This document shows, in pieces, positions 28,987 through 39,889 of a DNA stretch of 64,000 nt. A model generated the notes under the pieces. That model saw only the letters and a list, made by a program, of their open reading frames with translations, was not told the DNA's origin and made no database searches. This stretch comes from Pseudomonas hydrolytica (GTDB taxonomy: Bacteria; Pseudomonadota; Gammaproteobacteria; Pseudomonadales; Pseudomonadaceae): positions 1,054,001 to 1,118,000 of the forward strand of contig NZ_CP099397.1 of NCBI RefSeq assembly GCF_021495345.1, in the 5' to 3' direction. A program made the position numbers and the translations under genes. Position 1 is the first letter of the stretch. Each line of letters starts with the position of its first letter.

Positions 28987-29625
28987 TCAGGCGTCCTTCT
29001 GCTTGGTGCCGAAAATCTTGTCGCCAGCATCACCCAGGCCCGGAATGATGTAGCCGTGTTCGTTCAGACGCTGATCGATGGAGGCGGTGAAGATGGTCAC
29101 GTCCGGGTGCGCCTGCTCGACTGCCTTGATGCCTTCGGGGGCGGCGACCAGCACCATGGCGCGAATGTCCTTGCAGCCGGCCTTCTTCAGCAGGTCGATG
29201 GTAGCGACCATGGAGCCGCCGGTGGCCAGCATCGGGTCGATGATCAGGGCCAGGCGCGAGTCGATTTCCGGCGCGAGCTTCTCCAGGTAGGTGTGCGCTT
29301 CGAGGGTCTCCTCGTTGCGCGCCACGCCCACGGCGCTGACCTTGGCGCCTGGGATCAGGCTGAGCACGCCGTCGAGCATGCCGATGCCGGCGCGCAGGAT
29401 GGGCACCACGGTGATCTTCTTGCCGGCGATCTTCTCCACCTGCACGGCGCCCGCCCAGCCTTCGATCTCGTAGCTTTCCAGCGGCAGGTCGTTGGTGGCT
29501 TCATAGGTCAGCAGGGCGCCGACTTCCTGGGCCAGCTCGCGGAAATTCTTGGTACTGATATCGGCGCGGCGCATCAGGCCGATCTTGTGACGGATCAGCG
29601 GGTGGCGGATCTCGCGAGTGGGCAT
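28987..29625 (-). CDS. upp: Uracil phosphoribosyltransferase
   Basis: 212 residues from ATG 29625; the frame is open farther upstream, but this start gives the usual length and has GGAG 10 bases before it. It makes UMP from uracil and PRPP. The PRPP loop [12 protein letters not shown] and the uracil-binding C-terminus [13 protein letters not shown] are clear. It is first in the upp-uraA operon. Confidence 0.96.
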   Translation of the reverse strand: MPTREIRHPLIRHKIGLMRRADISTKNFRELAQEVGALLTYEATNDLPLESYEIEGWAGAVQVEKIAGKKITVVPILRAGIGMLDGVLSLIPGAKVSAVGVARNEETLEAHTYLEKLAPEIDSRLALIIDPMLATGGSMVATIDLLKKAGCKDIRAMVLVAAPEGIKAVEQAHPDVTIFTASIDQRLNEHGYIIPGLGDAGDKIFGTKQKDA

Positions 29626-29860
29626 GGGCTGGGATCTCCAACGGGGCTCTGGGAAAAATCGCGTTAGATTAAAGCATTGCTCATGCCAAGTGGTGGGTGA
29701 CTGATGGGTCACGCCTGTCGCTTGGCGAGCATCGGCTACGCTGGTCAGTCGAGGCTTGGCAAGCGCCCTGCGGGTCTGTACCTTTGCCCGCTTTTATTTG
29801 ACGGGTCGATCAGTTTTCAGCTGTCCCCGCTATTCATCAGCCCTTTGAGAGAGAACGCCC

Positions 29861-30418
29861 ATGTCCGCCGATCTCGCGCATATCCGTCAAGTCATGGCGG
29901 AAGCCGATTGCCTGTTCACCGAAGCCGAGGTGGAAGCGGCCATCGACAAGGTTGCCAGCCAGATCAACGCCGAACTGGCCGAGCGCAACCCGGTGGTGTT
30001 CTGCGTGATGAACGGCGGCCTGATCTTCTCCGGCAAGCTGCTGACCAAGCTGAACTTCCCCCTGGAAGCGTCCTACCTGCACGCTACGCGTTATCGCAAC
30101 GAAACCAGCGGTGGCGAGTTGTTCTGGAAGGCCAAGCCGGAAGTCTCCTTCATCGACCGCGATGTGCTGATCATCGACGACATCCTCGACGAAGGGCATA
30201 CCCTGGGCGCGATCATCGATTTCTGCCGCCATGCCGGCGCGCGTGCGGTACACACGGCAGTGCTGATCGACAAGGAGCACGAGCGCAAGGCGCGCCCCGA
30301 CCTGAAGGCCAACTACGTGGGCCTGCAGTGCATCGACCGCTACATCTTCGGCTACGGCATGGACTACAAGGGCTACTGGCGCAACGCCGCCGGCATTTAC
30401 GCGGTCAAGGGGCTGTAA
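29861..30418 (+). CDS. hpt: Hypoxanthine-guanine phosphoribosyltransferase
   Basis: 185 residues. It salvages hypoxanthine/guanine to nucleotides with PRPP. The PRPP-binding motif VLIIDDILDEGHTL is present with the paired Asp residues, and VVFCVMNGGLIFSG is the PPi loop. ATG 29861 gives the family length. It is divergent from upp, so uracil and purine salvage genes are next to each other; the 235-base gap holds both promoters. Confidence 0.95.
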   Translation: MSADLAHIRQVMAEADCLFTEAEVEAAIDKVASQINAELAERNPVVFCVMNGGLIFSGKLLTKLNFPLEASYLHATRYRNETSGGELFWKAKPEVSFIDRDVLIIDDILDEGHTLGAIIDFCRHAGARAVHTAVLIDKEHERKARPDLKANYVGLQCIDRYIFGYGMDYKGYWRNAAGIYAVKGL

Positions 30419-30431
30419 GCGGTTGTAACGC

Positions 30432-30493
30432 GCAGGGTGCGCTGCGCGCACCAGCTTTCCTGATGCTTTTCCCGGTGCGCACGGCGCCCCCTA
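30432..30493. repeat. Paired REP-like inverted repeat
   Basis: Arms around GGTGCGCTGCGCGCACC (30436-30452) and GGTGCGCACGGCGCCCCCTA (30473-30492) face each other across about 20 bases, between convergent hpt and the SulP gene. Confidence 0.6.
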
Positions 30494-32230
30494 CATGGCG
30501 TGCTGCGCGTCGGGGCTCGCCTCCAGCCAGCGCAAGGCCTTTTCCCGCGCCTGCGGCAGATCCCGCACATATGCCAGCTCGCCTTCGCGGCGCTGCACGC
30601 CGGCGCGCCGCAGTTGCAGGCGTACCTGGGCGGTGGGGCCGCTGAGGATCAGCGCCACGCCCTGCTGGCGATAGTCGCGCAGCACGTTGTCCAGCGCCGC
30701 CAGGGCGGTCATGTCCAGCAGCGGCACGGCGCTGATATCGACCACCACCACTTTCACGCCGGGCGTGAAGCGGCGCAGCACGCTCAGGGCCTTCTCTGCC
30801 GCGCCGAAGAACAGCGGGCCGCGAATGGCGTAGGCCAGTACGTGCTCGGGCAGGTCTTGCAGCGCTTCTCGCTGTTGGCGGTTCAGGGCGGCCGTATCGG
30901 TCAGCTCGCTCATGCGCTTGATGAACAGGCCGGCGGCCAGCAGCAGGCCGACGCCAACGGCCAGCACCATGTCGAACAGCACCGTCAGCACCAGGCAGGT
31001 CAGCAGCACCAGCACATCGCTGCGTGGGGCGATGCGCAGGGTGTGGGCAACATGGTGGGGTTCGCTCATGTTCCACGCCACCATCAACAGCAGCGCGGCC
31101 AGAGCCGCCATCGGCAGGTAGCTGAACAGCGGCGCGAGCAGCAGGATGGCGGCCAGCACCACCCCGGCATGGACCAGTGCCGCCAGCGGCGAGAAGGCGC
31201 CGGCGCGCACATTGGCGGCCGTACGGGCGATGGCCGCAGTGGCGGTGATGCCGCCGAAGAAGGGCGCGGCCAGATTGCCCAGGCCCTGGCCGATCAGTTC
31301 GGCGTTGGGATCGTGCTTGCTGCCGGTCATGCCGTCGGCCACCACAGCACACAGCAGTGACTCGATGGCGCCGAGCATGGCGATGGCGAATGCCGGGGCG
31401 AGCAGTTGGCGAATCAGCTCGAAGGACACTACCAGCGGCTGGCCGTCAGCGCCGGGCAGGCTCCAGGGTATCGCCAGGCTGGGCAGGAAGGGCGGAATGC
31501 CGGGATGCTCGATACCGTCGAGCTGATAGCTGAAGCGTTCGCCCAGTGTCGCCACCGGCAGCCCGAGCCGTTCCAGGGCCAGCGCGAGCAGCGCGCCAAT
31601 CGCCAGAGCAACGAGGTGGGCGGGAATCTTCGGCGCCAGGCGTGGCCAGATCAGCAGCGTCGCCAGGCACGCGATGCCAACCAGCGTGTCGCCGGGTTGC
31701 AGGCTGGGCAGGGCGCGCACCAGAAGATTCACCTGCTCCAGCAGATGTTGCGGCGCGCCGGCCAGGTGCAGGCCGAACAGGTCCTTGATCTGCAGGATGG
31801 CGATGACGATGCCGATGCCGGCAGTGAAGCCCAGGGTCACCGGATAAGGCACGAATTCGATCAGGCGTCCGGCGCGCAGCAGGCCCAGGCTGATCAGGAT
31901 CAGCCCGGCCATCAGCGTGCACAGCAGCAATCCGCCGAGGCCGTATTGCTGGGTGATCGGTAGCAGGATCACCACGAAGGCGGCGGTTGGGCCGGAGATG
32001 TTGAAGCGCGAGCCGCCGCACAGGGCGATCAGGGGCGCGGCGATCAGCACGGTATAGAGGCCGTGCTGCGGTGCCACGCCCACCGCGATGGCCAGCGCCA
32101 TGGCCAGCGGAATGGCGATGATGCCCACCGTCAGACCGGCGCTCAGGTCTCCGCGCAGGGCCTTCCACGAGTAACCGGCGCGCAGCGTCTGGCGCCAGGC
32201 GGCGAACAGCGGTAACGATGGGCGTGACAT
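30491..32230 (-). CDS. SulP family anion transporter with STAS domain
   Basis: 579 residues. The first ~420 are membrane-spanning (7+7 repeat of the UraA/SLC26 fold), with PQHGLYTVLIAAPLIALCGGSRFNISGP as the SulP signature. About 440-560 is a cytosolic STAS domain (RGPLFFGAAEKALSVL, VVVVDISAVPLLD). Family substrates include sulfate, bicarbonate and dicarboxylates (E. coli DauA); which one applies here cannot be read from the sequence. Confidence 0.9.
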   Translation of the reverse strand: MSRPSLPLFAAWRQTLRAGYSWKALRGDLSAGLTVGIIAIPLAMALAIAVGVAPQHGLYTVLIAAPLIALCGGSRFNISGPTAAFVVILLPITQQYGLGGLLLCTLMAGLILISLGLLRAGRLIEFVPYPVTLGFTAGIGIVIAILQIKDLFGLHLAGAPQHLLEQVNLLVRALPSLQPGDTLVGIACLATLLIWPRLAPKIPAHLVALAIGALLALALERLGLPVATLGERFSYQLDGIEHPGIPPFLPSLAIPWSLPGADGQPLVVSFELIRQLLAPAFAIAMLGAIESLLCAVVADGMTGSKHDPNAELIGQGLGNLAAPFFGGITATAAIARTAANVRAGAFSPLAALVHAGVVLAAILLLAPLFSYLPMAALAALLLMVAWNMSEPHHVAHTLRIAPRSDVLVLLTCLVLTVLFDMVLAVGVGLLLAAGLFIKRMSELTDTAALNRQQREALQDLPEHVLAYAIRGPLFFGAAEKALSVLRRFTPGVKVVVVDISAVPLLDMTALAALDNVLRDYRQQGVALILSGPTAQVRLQLRRAGVQRREGELAYVRDLPQAREKALRWLEASPDAQHAM

Positions 32231-32402
32231 GCTGGCTCCCTAGTGGCTTGGCGCATTATAGGAGCACGACCACGGGCTGCGGCATGACCTAGGTCGGCTG
32301 TCGTGTCGCCTGCTCGCGTGTTAGCCTGCCCGGCTGCGCGTTGAGCCGCGCGCGGCTCGGCGGTACACTGCCGGCCCTCTGTAATGCTGGCGGGAGCGGG
32401 CG

Positions 32403-32690
32403 ATGCGTAAAGACAAGAAGCAGGTGATTGGCGAAGAAATCAGCGATGACTCGATCAAGCTGTTCCTTGCGGTGGAACCAGCGGACGCCACGCCGCCTTC
32501 GCTGCACAAGCTGATCAAGGCTTACCGCGGTCTGCGTATCGATGATTTCGAGCGTTTCGTAGGCTTCTTCGTCGCCGAAGGCTACGACCTCTCCGCCACC
32601 GATGCGCAGGGCAATGATTTCATCGCCCTGATTCAGGATCAGCGTAATGCCGAGCCCTATATCGAAGTGATCAAGGCTGCTCGCGGCTGA
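32403..32690 (+). CDS. Small conserved Pseudomonas protein (PA4642-like)
   Basis: 95 residues, soluble and acidic, with no named domain. The core LIKAYRGLRIDDFERFVGFFVAEGYDLSATDAQG looks like a short helical repeat. I recall a same-sized conserved protein at PA4642, close to the hpt-upp-uraA genes in P. aeruginosa. A strong terminator follows its stop. Confidence 0.8.
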   Translation: MRKDKKQVIGEEISDDSIKLFLAVEPADATPPSLHKLIKAYRGLRIDDFERFVGFFVAEGYDLSATDAQGNDFIALIQDQRNAEPYIEVIKAARG

Positions 32691-32707
32691 TTCTGGTAGG
32701 CATAGGC

Positions 32708-32746
32708 AAAAATGCCCGCGCTCCGTTGAGGAGGCGGGCATTTTTT
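32708..32746 (+). terminator. Rho-independent terminator
   Basis: AAATGCCCGC and GCGGGCATTT pair and run into TTTTT; 17 bases after the preceding stop. Confidence 0.85.
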
Positions 32747-32834
32747 ATGGCCTGCCATCCATGGCGGCCACCCAGCGGGCCGTCGAAATGCCTCCCGGCC
32801 ATTTTTATGGGCTGCGGATCGTGAATTCGGGGCA

Positions 32835-32866
32835 ATAAAAAACCGGCCTCAAGGGCCGGTTTTTTC
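32835..32866 (-). terminator. rpsT terminator
   Basis: AAAAAACCGGCC and GGCCGGTTTTTT pair around a short loop; 16 bases after the rpsT stop. A/T tracts on both sides make it usable from either strand. Confidence 0.9.
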
Positions 32867-32881
32867 AAGAACCTGTCGCGA

Positions 32882-33160
32882 TTAGGCGGCAGCAGCTTCG
32901 CCCAGCGCCTTGATGTGCGCGTTCAGGCGGCTCTTGTGACGAGCGGCTTTGTTCTTGTGGATGATGCCTTTGTCAGCCATGCGGTCGATGACCGGAACGG
33001 CTGCAGTGTAAGCGGTCTTGGCAAGCTCGAGATCCTTGGCAGCAATAGCCTTGACCACGTTCTTGATGTAGGTACGAACCATCGAGCGCAGGCTGGCGTT
33101 ATGGCTACGGCGCTTCTCAGCCTGTTTGGCGCGTTTTTTGGCAGAAGGTGAGTTGGCCAC
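32882..33160 (-). CDS. rpsT: 30S ribosomal protein S20
   Basis: 92 residues, all helical and very basic ([20 protein letters not shown]), the 16S rRNA-binding S20. The start is GTG 33160: GAGGAG lies 7 bases upstream and the family begins (M)ANSPSA. A TTG 6 bases earlier is less well placed. A GTG start may limit translation, in keeping with the self-regulated rare start of S20 in E. coli (UUG there). It is divergent from murJ. Confidence 0.96.
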   Translation of the reverse strand: MANSPSAKKRAKQAEKRRSHNASLRSMVRTYIKNVVKAIAAKDLELAKTAYTAAVPVIDRMADKGIIHKNKAARHKSRLNAHIKALGEAAAA

Positions 33161-33351
33161 CGTCAAGCTCCTCGAAAACTGGGGGGTTACGACAAATAAG
33201 GCCGCGAATCATGCCGATCCATCTGCCTGCTGTCAAGTCTGATGACGCTTTCCTGTGCTGGCCTGACCAGTGGTGGCTCGCTACACTCGTCGCCTTCGTT
33301 GGGCGGCGGATTGTCCGCTACTGCACCTCTTTATGGAAGCCGAAACACCCC

Positions 33352-34893
33352 ATGAATCTGCTCAAATCCCTGGCTGCCGTCAGCTCTCTGACCATGGTGT
33401 CGCGCGTGCTGGGGTTCGTGCGCGACACCATCATCGCCCGCACCTTCGGCGCGGGAGTGGCATCGGATGCCTTCGTGGTGGCGTTCAAGCTGCCCAATCT
33501 GCTGCGCCGTATTTTTGCCGAAGGGGCGTTCTCGCAGGCCTTCGTGCCGATCCTGGCCGAGTACAAGATGCAGCAGGGCGAGGAGGCCACGCGCACCTTC
33601 ATCGCCTACGTGTCCGGTTTGCTGACCCTGGTGCTGGCGCTGGTCACGGCCATCGGCGTGCTTGCGGCGCCCTGGATAGTCTGGGCCACGGCGCCCGGGT
33701 TCGCTGCCGAGGCCGAGCGTTTCGAGCTGACCGTCGATCTGCTGCGAGTGACCTTCCCCTATATATTGCTGATCTCCCTGTCATCGCTGGCCGGCGCCAT
33801 TCTCAATACCTGGAACCGCTTCTCGGTGCCGGCATTCGTGCCGACCCTGCTCAACGTCAGCATGATCGTTTTCGCGCTGTTTCTGACGCCCTATTTCGAT
33901 CCGCCGATCATGGCGCTGGGCTGGGCCGTGCTGGTTGGCGGGCTGGCACAGTTACTCTGGCAGCTGCCGCATCTGAAGAAGATCGGCATGCTGGTACTGC
34001 CGCGCCTGAGTTTCGGCGACCTGGGCGTCTGGCGCGTGCTCAAGCAGATGGGGCCGGCGATCTTCGGCGTGTCGGTCAGCCAGATTTCCTTGATCATCAA
34101 CACCGTCTTCGCCTCGTTCCTGGTGGCCGGCTCGGTGTCCTGGATGTACTACGCCGACCGCCTGATGGAGCTGCCCTCGGGGGTGCTGGGCGTGGCGCTG
34201 GGGACCATCCTGCTGCCGGCGCTATCGAAAACCTACGCGAGCAAGGACCGTGACGAATACCGCCGCCTGCTCGACTGGGGGCTGCGCCTGTGCTTCCTGC
34301 TGGTGCTGCCCTGCACCCTGGCGCTGGCAATTCTCGCCGAGCCGCTGGTGGTGTCGCTGTTCCAGTACGGCAAGTTCACCGCCAACGATTCGCTGATGAC
34401 CCAGCAGGCGCTGATGGCCTACGCGGTCGGCCTGCTGGCGCTGATCCTGGTGAAGATCCTCGCGCCGGGTTTCTATGCACAGCAGAACATCAAGACGCCG
34501 GTACGCATCGCGGTGGTCAGTCTGCTGGCGACCCAGGCGATGAACGCGCTGTTCGTCTTCGGTCTGGAAATGGCGCACGTCGGCCTGGCGCTGGCGATCA
34601 GCCTGGCGGCCTGTCTGAACGCCGGCCTGCTGTACTGGCAGCTGCGCCGCGCCGATATCTTCCAGCCGCTGCCGGGGTGGGGGCTGTTCCTGCTCAAGCT
34701 GGCGGTGGCGGTGGCGGTGATGGTGGCGGTGCTGCTGGGGCTGCTGCAGATAATGCCGGCCTGGGCCGAGGGCGAGATGCCGCTGCGTCTGCTGCGCCTG
34801 GGCGCGCTGGTGCTTGCCGGCGTGGTGGTGTACTTCGGCACGCTGCTGCTGCTGGGGTTTCGTCTGCGCGACTTCGCGCGCAGGGCGCTATAG
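33352..34893 (+). CDS. murJ: Lipid II flippase MurJ
   Basis: 513 residues and about 14 membrane segments of the MOP fold. It flips lipid II for peptidoglycan synthesis. ATG 33352 fits the family ([21 protein letters not shown]); the frame is open upstream without homology. [12 protein letters not shown] and the later EEA, SRR-type conserved positions are present, including Arg24-like R in VRDTIIA. It is followed by a REP pair and then ribF under its own promoter. Confidence 0.95.
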   Translation: MNLLKSLAAVSSLTMVSRVLGFVRDTIIARTFGAGVASDAFVVAFKLPNLLRRIFAEGAFSQAFVPILAEYKMQQGEEATRTFIAYVSGLLTLVLALVTAIGVLAAPWIVWATAPGFAAEAERFELTVDLLRVTFPYILLISLSSLAGAILNTWNRFSVPAFVPTLLNVSMIVFALFLTPYFDPPIMALGWAVLVGGLAQLLWQLPHLKKIGMLVLPRLSFGDLGVWRVLKQMGPAIFGVSVSQISLIINTVFASFLVAGSVSWMYYADRLMELPSGVLGVALGTILLPALSKTYASKDRDEYRRLLDWGLRLCFLLVLPCTLALAILAEPLVVSLFQYGKFTANDSLMTQQALMAYAVGLLALILVKILAPGFYAQQNIKTPVRIAVVSLLATQAMNALFVFGLEMAHVGLALAISLAACLNAGLLYWQLRRADIFQPLPGWGLFLLKLAVAVAVMVAVLLGLLQIMPAWAEGEMPLRLLRLGALVLAGVVVYFGTLLLLGFRLRDFARRAL

Positions 34894-34897
34894 CTGT

Positions 34898-34960
34898 TGT
34901 AGGGTGCGCCGTGCGCACCAGCAGGTCGCGGCGGGACCGGTGCGCACGGCGCACCTACGA
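34898..34960. repeat. Paired REP-like inverted repeat between murJ and ribF
   Basis: GTAGGGTGCGCCGTGCGCACC (34899-34919) faces GGTGCGCACGGCGCACCTAC (34939-34958); arms are almost exact complements across a 19-base loop. Confidence 0.75.
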
Positions 34961-34981
34961 CTCCCGGCTTCGCGATGCCTG

Positions 34982-35008
34982 TTGTGCATGGCCTGCTGTG
35001 CGTATAAT
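34982..35008 (+). promoter_or_regulatory. Sigma-70 type promoter of the ribF-ileS-lspA-fkpB operon
   Basis: TTGTGC (34982-34987) and a perfect TATAAT (35003-35008) are separated by 15 bases, a little short. The predicted start is near 35015, 22 bases before the ribF ATG. Confidence 0.6.
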
Positions 35009-35036
35009 CGGCCACTTTGTGAACAAGAAGCGTGCT

Positions 35037-35987
35037 ATGCAGCTGGTTCGAGGTCTTCATAACCTGCAGCCCCAGGCGCGGGGCTGTGTGGTCACCATCG
35101 GTAATTTCGACGGCGTTCATCGTGGGCACCAGGCCATCCTGGCGCGCCTGCGCGAGCGTGCTGCGGAATTGGCCGTGCCCAGTTGCGTGGTGATCTTCGA
35201 GCCGCAGCCGCGTGAGTTCTTCGGTCCGGACACTGCGCCGGCGCGTCTGACTCGCCTGCGCGACAAGCTCGCCCTGCTGGCCGCCGAAGGCGTCGACCTG
35301 GTGCTGTGCCTGGCCTTCAACCGCCGCCTGCGCGAGTTGTCGGCCGCCGAGTTCGTCCAGCGTGTGCTGGTCGATGGCCTGGGCGTGAAGGATCTGGAGA
35401 TCGGCGACGATTTCCGCTTCGGCTGCGACCGTGCCGGGGATTTCGAATTTCTCAAGGCCGCCGGCCAGCGTTACGGCTTCAGCGTCGATGCCTCGACCAC
35501 CGTCGAAGTGCTCGGCGGCCGGGTCAGCAGCACGCGCGTGCGCCAGGCGCTGGCCGATGGCGATTTCGAGCTGGCCGAAGCCTTGCTCGGCCGGCCGTTT
35601 CGCATCGCCGGGCGCGTATTGCACGGGCAGAAGCTCGGCCGCCAGCTCGATGCGCCCACTGCCAACGTCCAGCTCAAGCGGCGCAAGGTGCCGCTGACCG
35701 GGGTCTATCTGGTGAGCTGCGAAATCGATGGCGTGATTCAACCGGGCGTCGCCAATATCGGCGTGCGCCCCAGCGTTGCCGGTGACGGCCGCGCCCATCT
35801 GGAAGTGCACCTTCTGGATTTTGCCGGCGATCTGTATGGCCGGCGCCTCTCGGTGGCTTTCCACCACAAGCTGCGTGATGAGCAGCGTTTCGCCTCGCTG
35901 GAGGCCTTGAAGGCGGCGATTGCCGCTGATATCGCCGCTGCCCGTGAATATTGGCAGAGCCACCCGCTGATGAAGAGCCCGAAATGA
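35037..35987 (+). CDS. ribF: Bifunctional riboflavin kinase / FMN adenylyltransferase
   Basis: 316 residues. It makes FMN and then FAD from riboflavin. The N-terminal adenylyltransferase has [14 protein letters not shown]; the C-terminal kinase has [11 protein letters not shown] with the PTAN motif. ATG 35037 follows the clear promoter. Its stop overlaps the ileS start (ATGA), so the two are coupled. Confidence 0.96.
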   Translation: MQLVRGLHNLQPQARGCVVTIGNFDGVHRGHQAILARLRERAAELAVPSCVVIFEPQPREFFGPDTAPARLTRLRDKLALLAAEGVDLVLCLAFNRRLRELSAAEFVQRVLVDGLGVKDLEIGDDFRFGCDRAGDFEFLKAAGQRYGFSVDASTTVEVLGGRVSSTRVRQALADGDFELAEALLGRPFRIAGRVLHGQKLGRQLDAPTANVQLKRRKVPLTGVYLVSCEIDGVIQPGVANIGVRPSVAGDGRAHLEVHLLDFAGDLYGRRLSVAFHHKLRDEQRFASLEALKAAIAADIAAAREYWQSHPLMKSPK

Positions 35988-38815
35988 CCGACTACAAAGC
36001 TACGCTGAACCTGCCCGATACCCAGTTCCCGATGAAGGCCGGCCTGCCGCAACGCGAGCCGCAGACCCTGCAGCGCTGGAACGAGATTGGCCTGTATAGC
36101 AAGCTGCGCAAGATTGGCGAAGGTCGGCCGAAGTTCGTCCTGCACGACGGCCCGCCCTATGCCAACGGCAGCATCCACATCGGTCATGCGGTGAACAAGA
36201 TCCTCAAGGACATCATCACCCGCTCCAAGACCCTGGCCGGCTTCGACGCGCCCTACGTGCCGGGCTGGGACTGCCACGGCCTGCCGATCGAGCACAAGGT
36301 CGAAACCACCTTCGGCAAGAACCAGCCGGCGGACCTGACCCGCGAGCGCTGCCGCACCTACGCCAGCGAGCAGATCGAAGGGCAGAAGGCCGACTTCATC
36401 CGCCTCGGTGTGCTGGGCGACTGGGACAATCCGTACAAGACCATGGATTTCGCCAACGAGGCCGGCGAGATCCGCGCCCTGGCCGAGATGGTCAAGCAGG
36501 GCTTCGTGTTCAAGGGCCTGAAGCCGGTGAACTGGTGCTTCGACTGTGGCTCGGCCCTGGCCGAGGCCGAGGTGGAGTATCAGGACAAGAAATCCGATGC
36601 CATCGACGTTGCCTTCCCCATCGAAGACGCAGACAAGCTGGCCGCCGCCTTCGGCCTGAGCGAGCAGAGCAAGCCGACCGCCATCGTCATCTGGACCACC
36701 ACGCCCTGGACCATCCCGGCCAACCAGGCGCTCAACGTCCATCCGGAATTCACCTACGCCCTGGTAGACACCGGCGAGCGCATCCTGCTGCTGGCCGAGG
36801 AACTGGTCGAGTCCTGCCTGCAGCGCTACGGCCTGCAGGGCCAGGTGATCGCCACCGCGCCGGGCGCGGCGCTGGAGCTGATCCGCTTCCGTCACCCGTT
36901 TTACGAGCGTTTCTCGCCGGTGTACCTGGCCGAATACGTCGAGCTGGGCGCCGGTACCGGCATCGTCCACTCGTCGCCGGCCTACGGTGAGGACGACTTC
37001 CGTACCTGCAAAGCCTACGGCATGAGCAACGACGACATCCTCAGCCCGGTGCAGAGCAATGGCGTCTACGCCCCGGACCTGCCGTTCTTCGGCGGCCAGT
37101 TCATCTGGAAGGCCAACCCGGCCATCGTCGAGAAGCTGGCCGAAGTCGGTGCGCTGCTCAAGCACCAGCCGATCCAGCACAGCTACATGCATTGCTGGCG
37201 CCACAAGACCCCGCTGATCTACCGCGCTACCGCACAGTGGTTCGTCGGCATGGACACTCAGCCCAAGCAGGGCGGCACCCTGCGTGAGCGCGCGCTGGCC
37301 GCCATCGAGCAGACCCAGTTCGTGCCGGCCTGGGGCCAGGCGCGTCTGCACAGCATGATCGCCGGCCGCCCGGACTGGTGCATCTCGCGTCAGCGCAACT
37401 GGGGCGTGCCGATCCCGTTCTTCCTGCACAAGGCCACCGGCGAACTGCACCCGCGCACCGTCGAGCTGATGGAAGAGGTCGCCAAGCGTGTCGAGCAAGA
37501 GGGCATCGAAGCCTGGTTCAAGCTCGACGCTGCCGAGCTGCTGGGTGCTGAAGCGGCTGACTACGACAAGATCAACGACACCCTCGACGTCTGGTTCGAC
37601 TCCGGTACCACCCACTGGCATGTGCTGCGTGGCTCGCACGGTCTCGGCCACACCACCGGCCCGCGCGCCGACCTGTACCTGGAAGGCTCGGACCAGCACC
37701 GCGGCTGGTTCCATTCGTCCCTGCTGACCGGCAGTGCCATCGATGGTCACGCGCCGTACAAGGCGCTGCTGACCCACGGCTTCGTGGTCGACGAGAACGG
37801 CCGCAAGATGTCCAAGTCGCTGGGTAACGTGGTTGCGCCGCAGGAGGTCAACGACAGCTTGGGCGCCGACATCATGCGCCTGTGGGTCGCCTCCACCGAC
37901 TATTCCGGCGAGATGGCCGTGTCCAAGGTGATCCTGCAGCGCAGCGCCGACGCCTACCGCCGCATCCGCAACACCGCGCGCTTCATGCTGGCCAACCTCA
38001 ACGGCTTCGATCCGGCCAAGGACCTGCTGCAGCCCGAGCAGATGCTCGACCTCGACCGCTGGGCCGTCGACGCAGCCCTGCGCCTGCAGGAAGAAATCAT
38101 CGAAGCCTACGCCGACTACCGCTTCTGGAACGTCTATTCCAAGGTGCACAACTTCTGCGTGCAGGAGCTGGGCGGCTTCTACCTGGACATCATCAAGGAC
38201 CGCCAGTACACCACTGCCGCCGACAGCGTGGCGCGCCGCTCCTGCCAGAGCGCGCTGTTCCACATCAGCGAGGCGCTGGTGCGCTGGATCGCGCCGATCC
38301 TGGCGTTTACCGCCGAGGAAATCTGGCAGTTCCTGCCGGGCGAGCGCAACGAGTCGGTGATGCTCAACACCTGGTACGCGGGCCTGGAGCGTCTGCCGGA
38401 AGGCTTCGAGCTGGACCGTGCCTATTGGGACCGCGTCATGGAGGTCAAGGCTGCGGTCAACAAGGAGCTGGAGAACCTGCGCACGGCCAAGGCCATCGGT
38501 GCCAGCCTGCAGGCCGAGGTCACCCTGTTCTGCGACGACGCCAAGCAGGCCGACCTGGCCAAGCTCGGCGACGAGCTGCGTTTCGCCCTGATCACCTCGG
38601 CGGCGCAGACCGCGCCGCTGGCCGATGCGCCGGCCGATGCGGTGGTGACCGAGGTCGAAGGCCTGAAGCTGAAGATCCTCAAGTCCGCCCACGCCAAGTG
38701 CGGCCGTTGCTGGCACTTCCGCGCCGATGTCGGCAGCCATGCTGCGCATCCTGAGCTGTGCGGCCGCTGCGTGAGCAACATCGAAGGCGAGGGTGAGGTA
38801 CGCAAGCATGCCTGA
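35984..38815 (+). CDS. ileS: Isoleucyl-tRNA synthetase
   Basis: 943 residues, the P. aeruginosa length. Class I motifs HIGH ([11 protein letters not shown]) and KMSKS (RKMSKSLGN) are present, with the CP1 editing domain between them and a C-terminal zinc ribbon (CGRCWHF ... CGRC). ATG 35984 overlaps the ribF stop by 4 bases. This is the bacterial, mupirocin-sensitive type as judged by length and zinc tail. It overlaps lspA at the other end. Confidence 0.98.
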   Translation: MTDYKATLNLPDTQFPMKAGLPQREPQTLQRWNEIGLYSKLRKIGEGRPKFVLHDGPPYANGSIHIGHAVNKILKDIITRSKTLAGFDAPYVPGWDCHGLPIEHKVETTFGKNQPADLTRERCRTYASEQIEGQKADFIRLGVLGDWDNPYKTMDFANEAGEIRALAEMVKQGFVFKGLKPVNWCFDCGSALAEAEVEYQDKKSDAIDVAFPIEDADKLAAAFGLSEQSKPTAIVIWTTTPWTIPANQALNVHPEFTYALVDTGERILLLAEELVESCLQRYGLQGQVIATAPGAALELIRFRHPFYERFSPVYLAEYVELGAGTGIVHSSPAYGEDDFRTCKAYGMSNDDILSPVQSNGVYAPDLPFFGGQFIWKANPAIVEKLAEVGALLKHQPIQHSYMHCWRHKTPLIYRATAQWFVGMDTQPKQGGTLRERALAAIEQTQFVPAWGQARLHSMIAGRPDWCISRQRNWGVPIPFFLHKATGELHPRTVELMEEVAKRVEQEGIEAWFKLDAAELLGAEAADYDKINDTLDVWFDSGTTHWHVLRGSHGLGHTTGPRADLYLEGSDQHRGWFHSSLLTGSAIDGHAPYKALLTHGFVVDENGRKMSKSLGNVVAPQEVNDSLGADIMRLWVASTDYSGEMAVSKVILQRSADAYRRIRNTARFMLANLNGFDPAKDLLQPEQMLDLDRWAVDAALRLQEEIIEAYADYRFWNVYSKVHNFCVQELGGFYLDIIKDRQYTTAADSVARRSCQSALFHISEALVRWIAPILAFTAEEIWQFLPGERNESVMLNTWYAGLERLPEGFELDRAYWDRVMEVKAAVNKELENLRTAKAIGASLQAEVTLFCDDAKQADLAKLGDELRFALITSAAQTAPLADAPADAVVTEVEGLKLKILKSAHAKCGRCWHFRADVGSHAAHPELCGRCVSNIEGEGEVRKHA

Positions 38816-39317
38816 GTCCTCGCGTTTCGGGCATCTGCCCTGGCTGCTGCTGAGCGTGCTGATCCTGGTCGCCGACCGGGTGACCAAGGACATCTTCGAG
38901 GGCATGCTGAGCATGTATCAGCGCATCGAAGTGATTCCTGGCTACTTCGACTGGACCCTGGCCTACAACACCGGTGCGGCATTCAGCTTCCTGGCCGATG
39001 CCGCCGGCTGGCAGCGCTGGTTCTTCGCCGCCATCGCCATCGTCGTCAGCGTCGTGCTGGTTATCTGGCTCAAGCGCCTCAAGCGTCACGAGACGTTGCT
39101 GGCCGTGGCCCTGGCCATGGTCCTGGGTGGCGCGCTGGGCAACCTGTATGACCGCGTGGTGCTCGGCCACGTGGTCGACTTCATCCTGGTGCATTGGCAG
39201 AGCCGCTGGTTCTTCCCGGCGTTCAACCTGGCCGACACCTTCATCACCATCGGCGCCATCCTGCTGGCGCTGGATATGTTCAAGAGCGACAAGTCCGCGA
39301 AGGAGGCTGCGCAATGA
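38808..39317 (+). CDS. lspA: Lipoprotein signal peptidase (signal peptidase II)
   Basis: 169 residues and four membrane segments. It cleaves the signal peptide of prolipoproteins after lipidation. The two catalytic Asp are in [14 protein letters not shown] and [11 protein letters not shown] 38808 overlaps the ileS stop by 8 bases. Downstream fkpB overlaps its stop by 4 bases. Confidence 0.97.
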   Translation: MPESSRFGHLPWLLLSVLILVADRVTKDIFEGMLSMYQRIEVIPGYFDWTLAYNTGAAFSFLADAAGWQRWFFAAIAIVVSVVLVIWLKRLKRHETLLAVALAMVLGGALGNLYDRVVLGHVVDFILVHWQSRWFFPAFNLADTFITIGAILLALDMFKSDKSAKEAAQ

Positions 39318-39751
39318 CAGACGTACGCATCGGTCCGGACAGGGAAGTGACCCTGCATTTCGCCCTCAAGCTGGAAAACGGCGATGTGGTCGACAGCACC
39401 TTCGACAAGCAGCCGGCGACCTTCAAGGTCGGCGACGGCAACCTGCTGCCCGGTTTCGAGCAGGCGCTGTACGGCTTCAAGGCCGGCGACAAGCGCAGCG
39501 TGCAGGTGCAGCCGGAGCAGGGTTTCGGCCAGCCCAATCCTCAGAACGTGCAGGTCATGCCGCGCAGCCAGTTCGAGGGCATGGAGCTTTCCGAGGGCCT
39601 GCTGGTGATCTTCAACGACGCCGCCAACGCCGAACTGCCGGGCGTGGTCAAGGCGTTCGACGACAAGCAGGTCACCATCGACTTCAACCATCCGTTGGCC
39701 GGCAAGACGCTGCAGTTCGACGTGGAAATCATTGAGGTCAAGGCGCTCTAG
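39314..39751 (+). CDS. fkpB: FKBP-type peptidyl-prolyl isomerase (SlpA/FkpB)
   Basis: 145 residues. The FKBP fold is split by an insert-in-flap domain (about 70-120), as in SlyD/SlpA chaperones, without SlyD's histidine tail. The key stretch DGNLLPGFEQALYGFKAGDK is conserved. It is the fourth gene of the ribF operon, translationally coupled to lspA. Confidence 0.94.
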   Translation: MTDVRIGPDREVTLHFALKLENGDVVDSTFDKQPATFKVGDGNLLPGFEQALYGFKAGDKRSVQVQPEQGFGQPNPQNVQVMPRSQFEGMELSEGLLVIFNDAANAELPGVVKAFDDKQVTIDFNHPLAGKTLQFDVEIIEVKAL

Positions 39752-39768
39752 CCTGCGCTGCCGCTCTT

Positions 39769-39791
39769 GTAGGAGCGGCTTCAGCCGCGAA
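39769..39791. repeat. Pseudomonas REP element
   Basis: GTAGGAGCGGCTTCAGCCGCG is the widespread pseudomonad REP palindrome (GCGGCT/AGCCGC core), between fkpB and ispH. Confidence 0.85.
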
Positions 39792-39801
39792 GCTCTTGTT
39801 G

Positions 39802-39828
39802 CAGCCTGCGCTTATCCCGCGCAGGCTG
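39802..39828 (+). terminator. Hairpin between fkpB and ispH
   Basis: CAGCCTGCGC (39802-39811) and GCGCAGGCTG (39819-39828) pair around TTATCCC, followed by TATCTTTCC. Likely ends or attenuates the ribF operon before ispH. Confidence 0.6.
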
Positions 39829-39889
39829 TATCTTTCCGGGATCGCCCCATCGCGTCGTGCGATCCCCGATCAATACCGAGACAGCCAGC

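Noticed and set aside
35738..38914. 1058-codon open frame opposite ileS
   Set aside because: It mirrors a GC-rich essential gene; the reading is a third-position shadow with no recognisable domain and no ribosome site.
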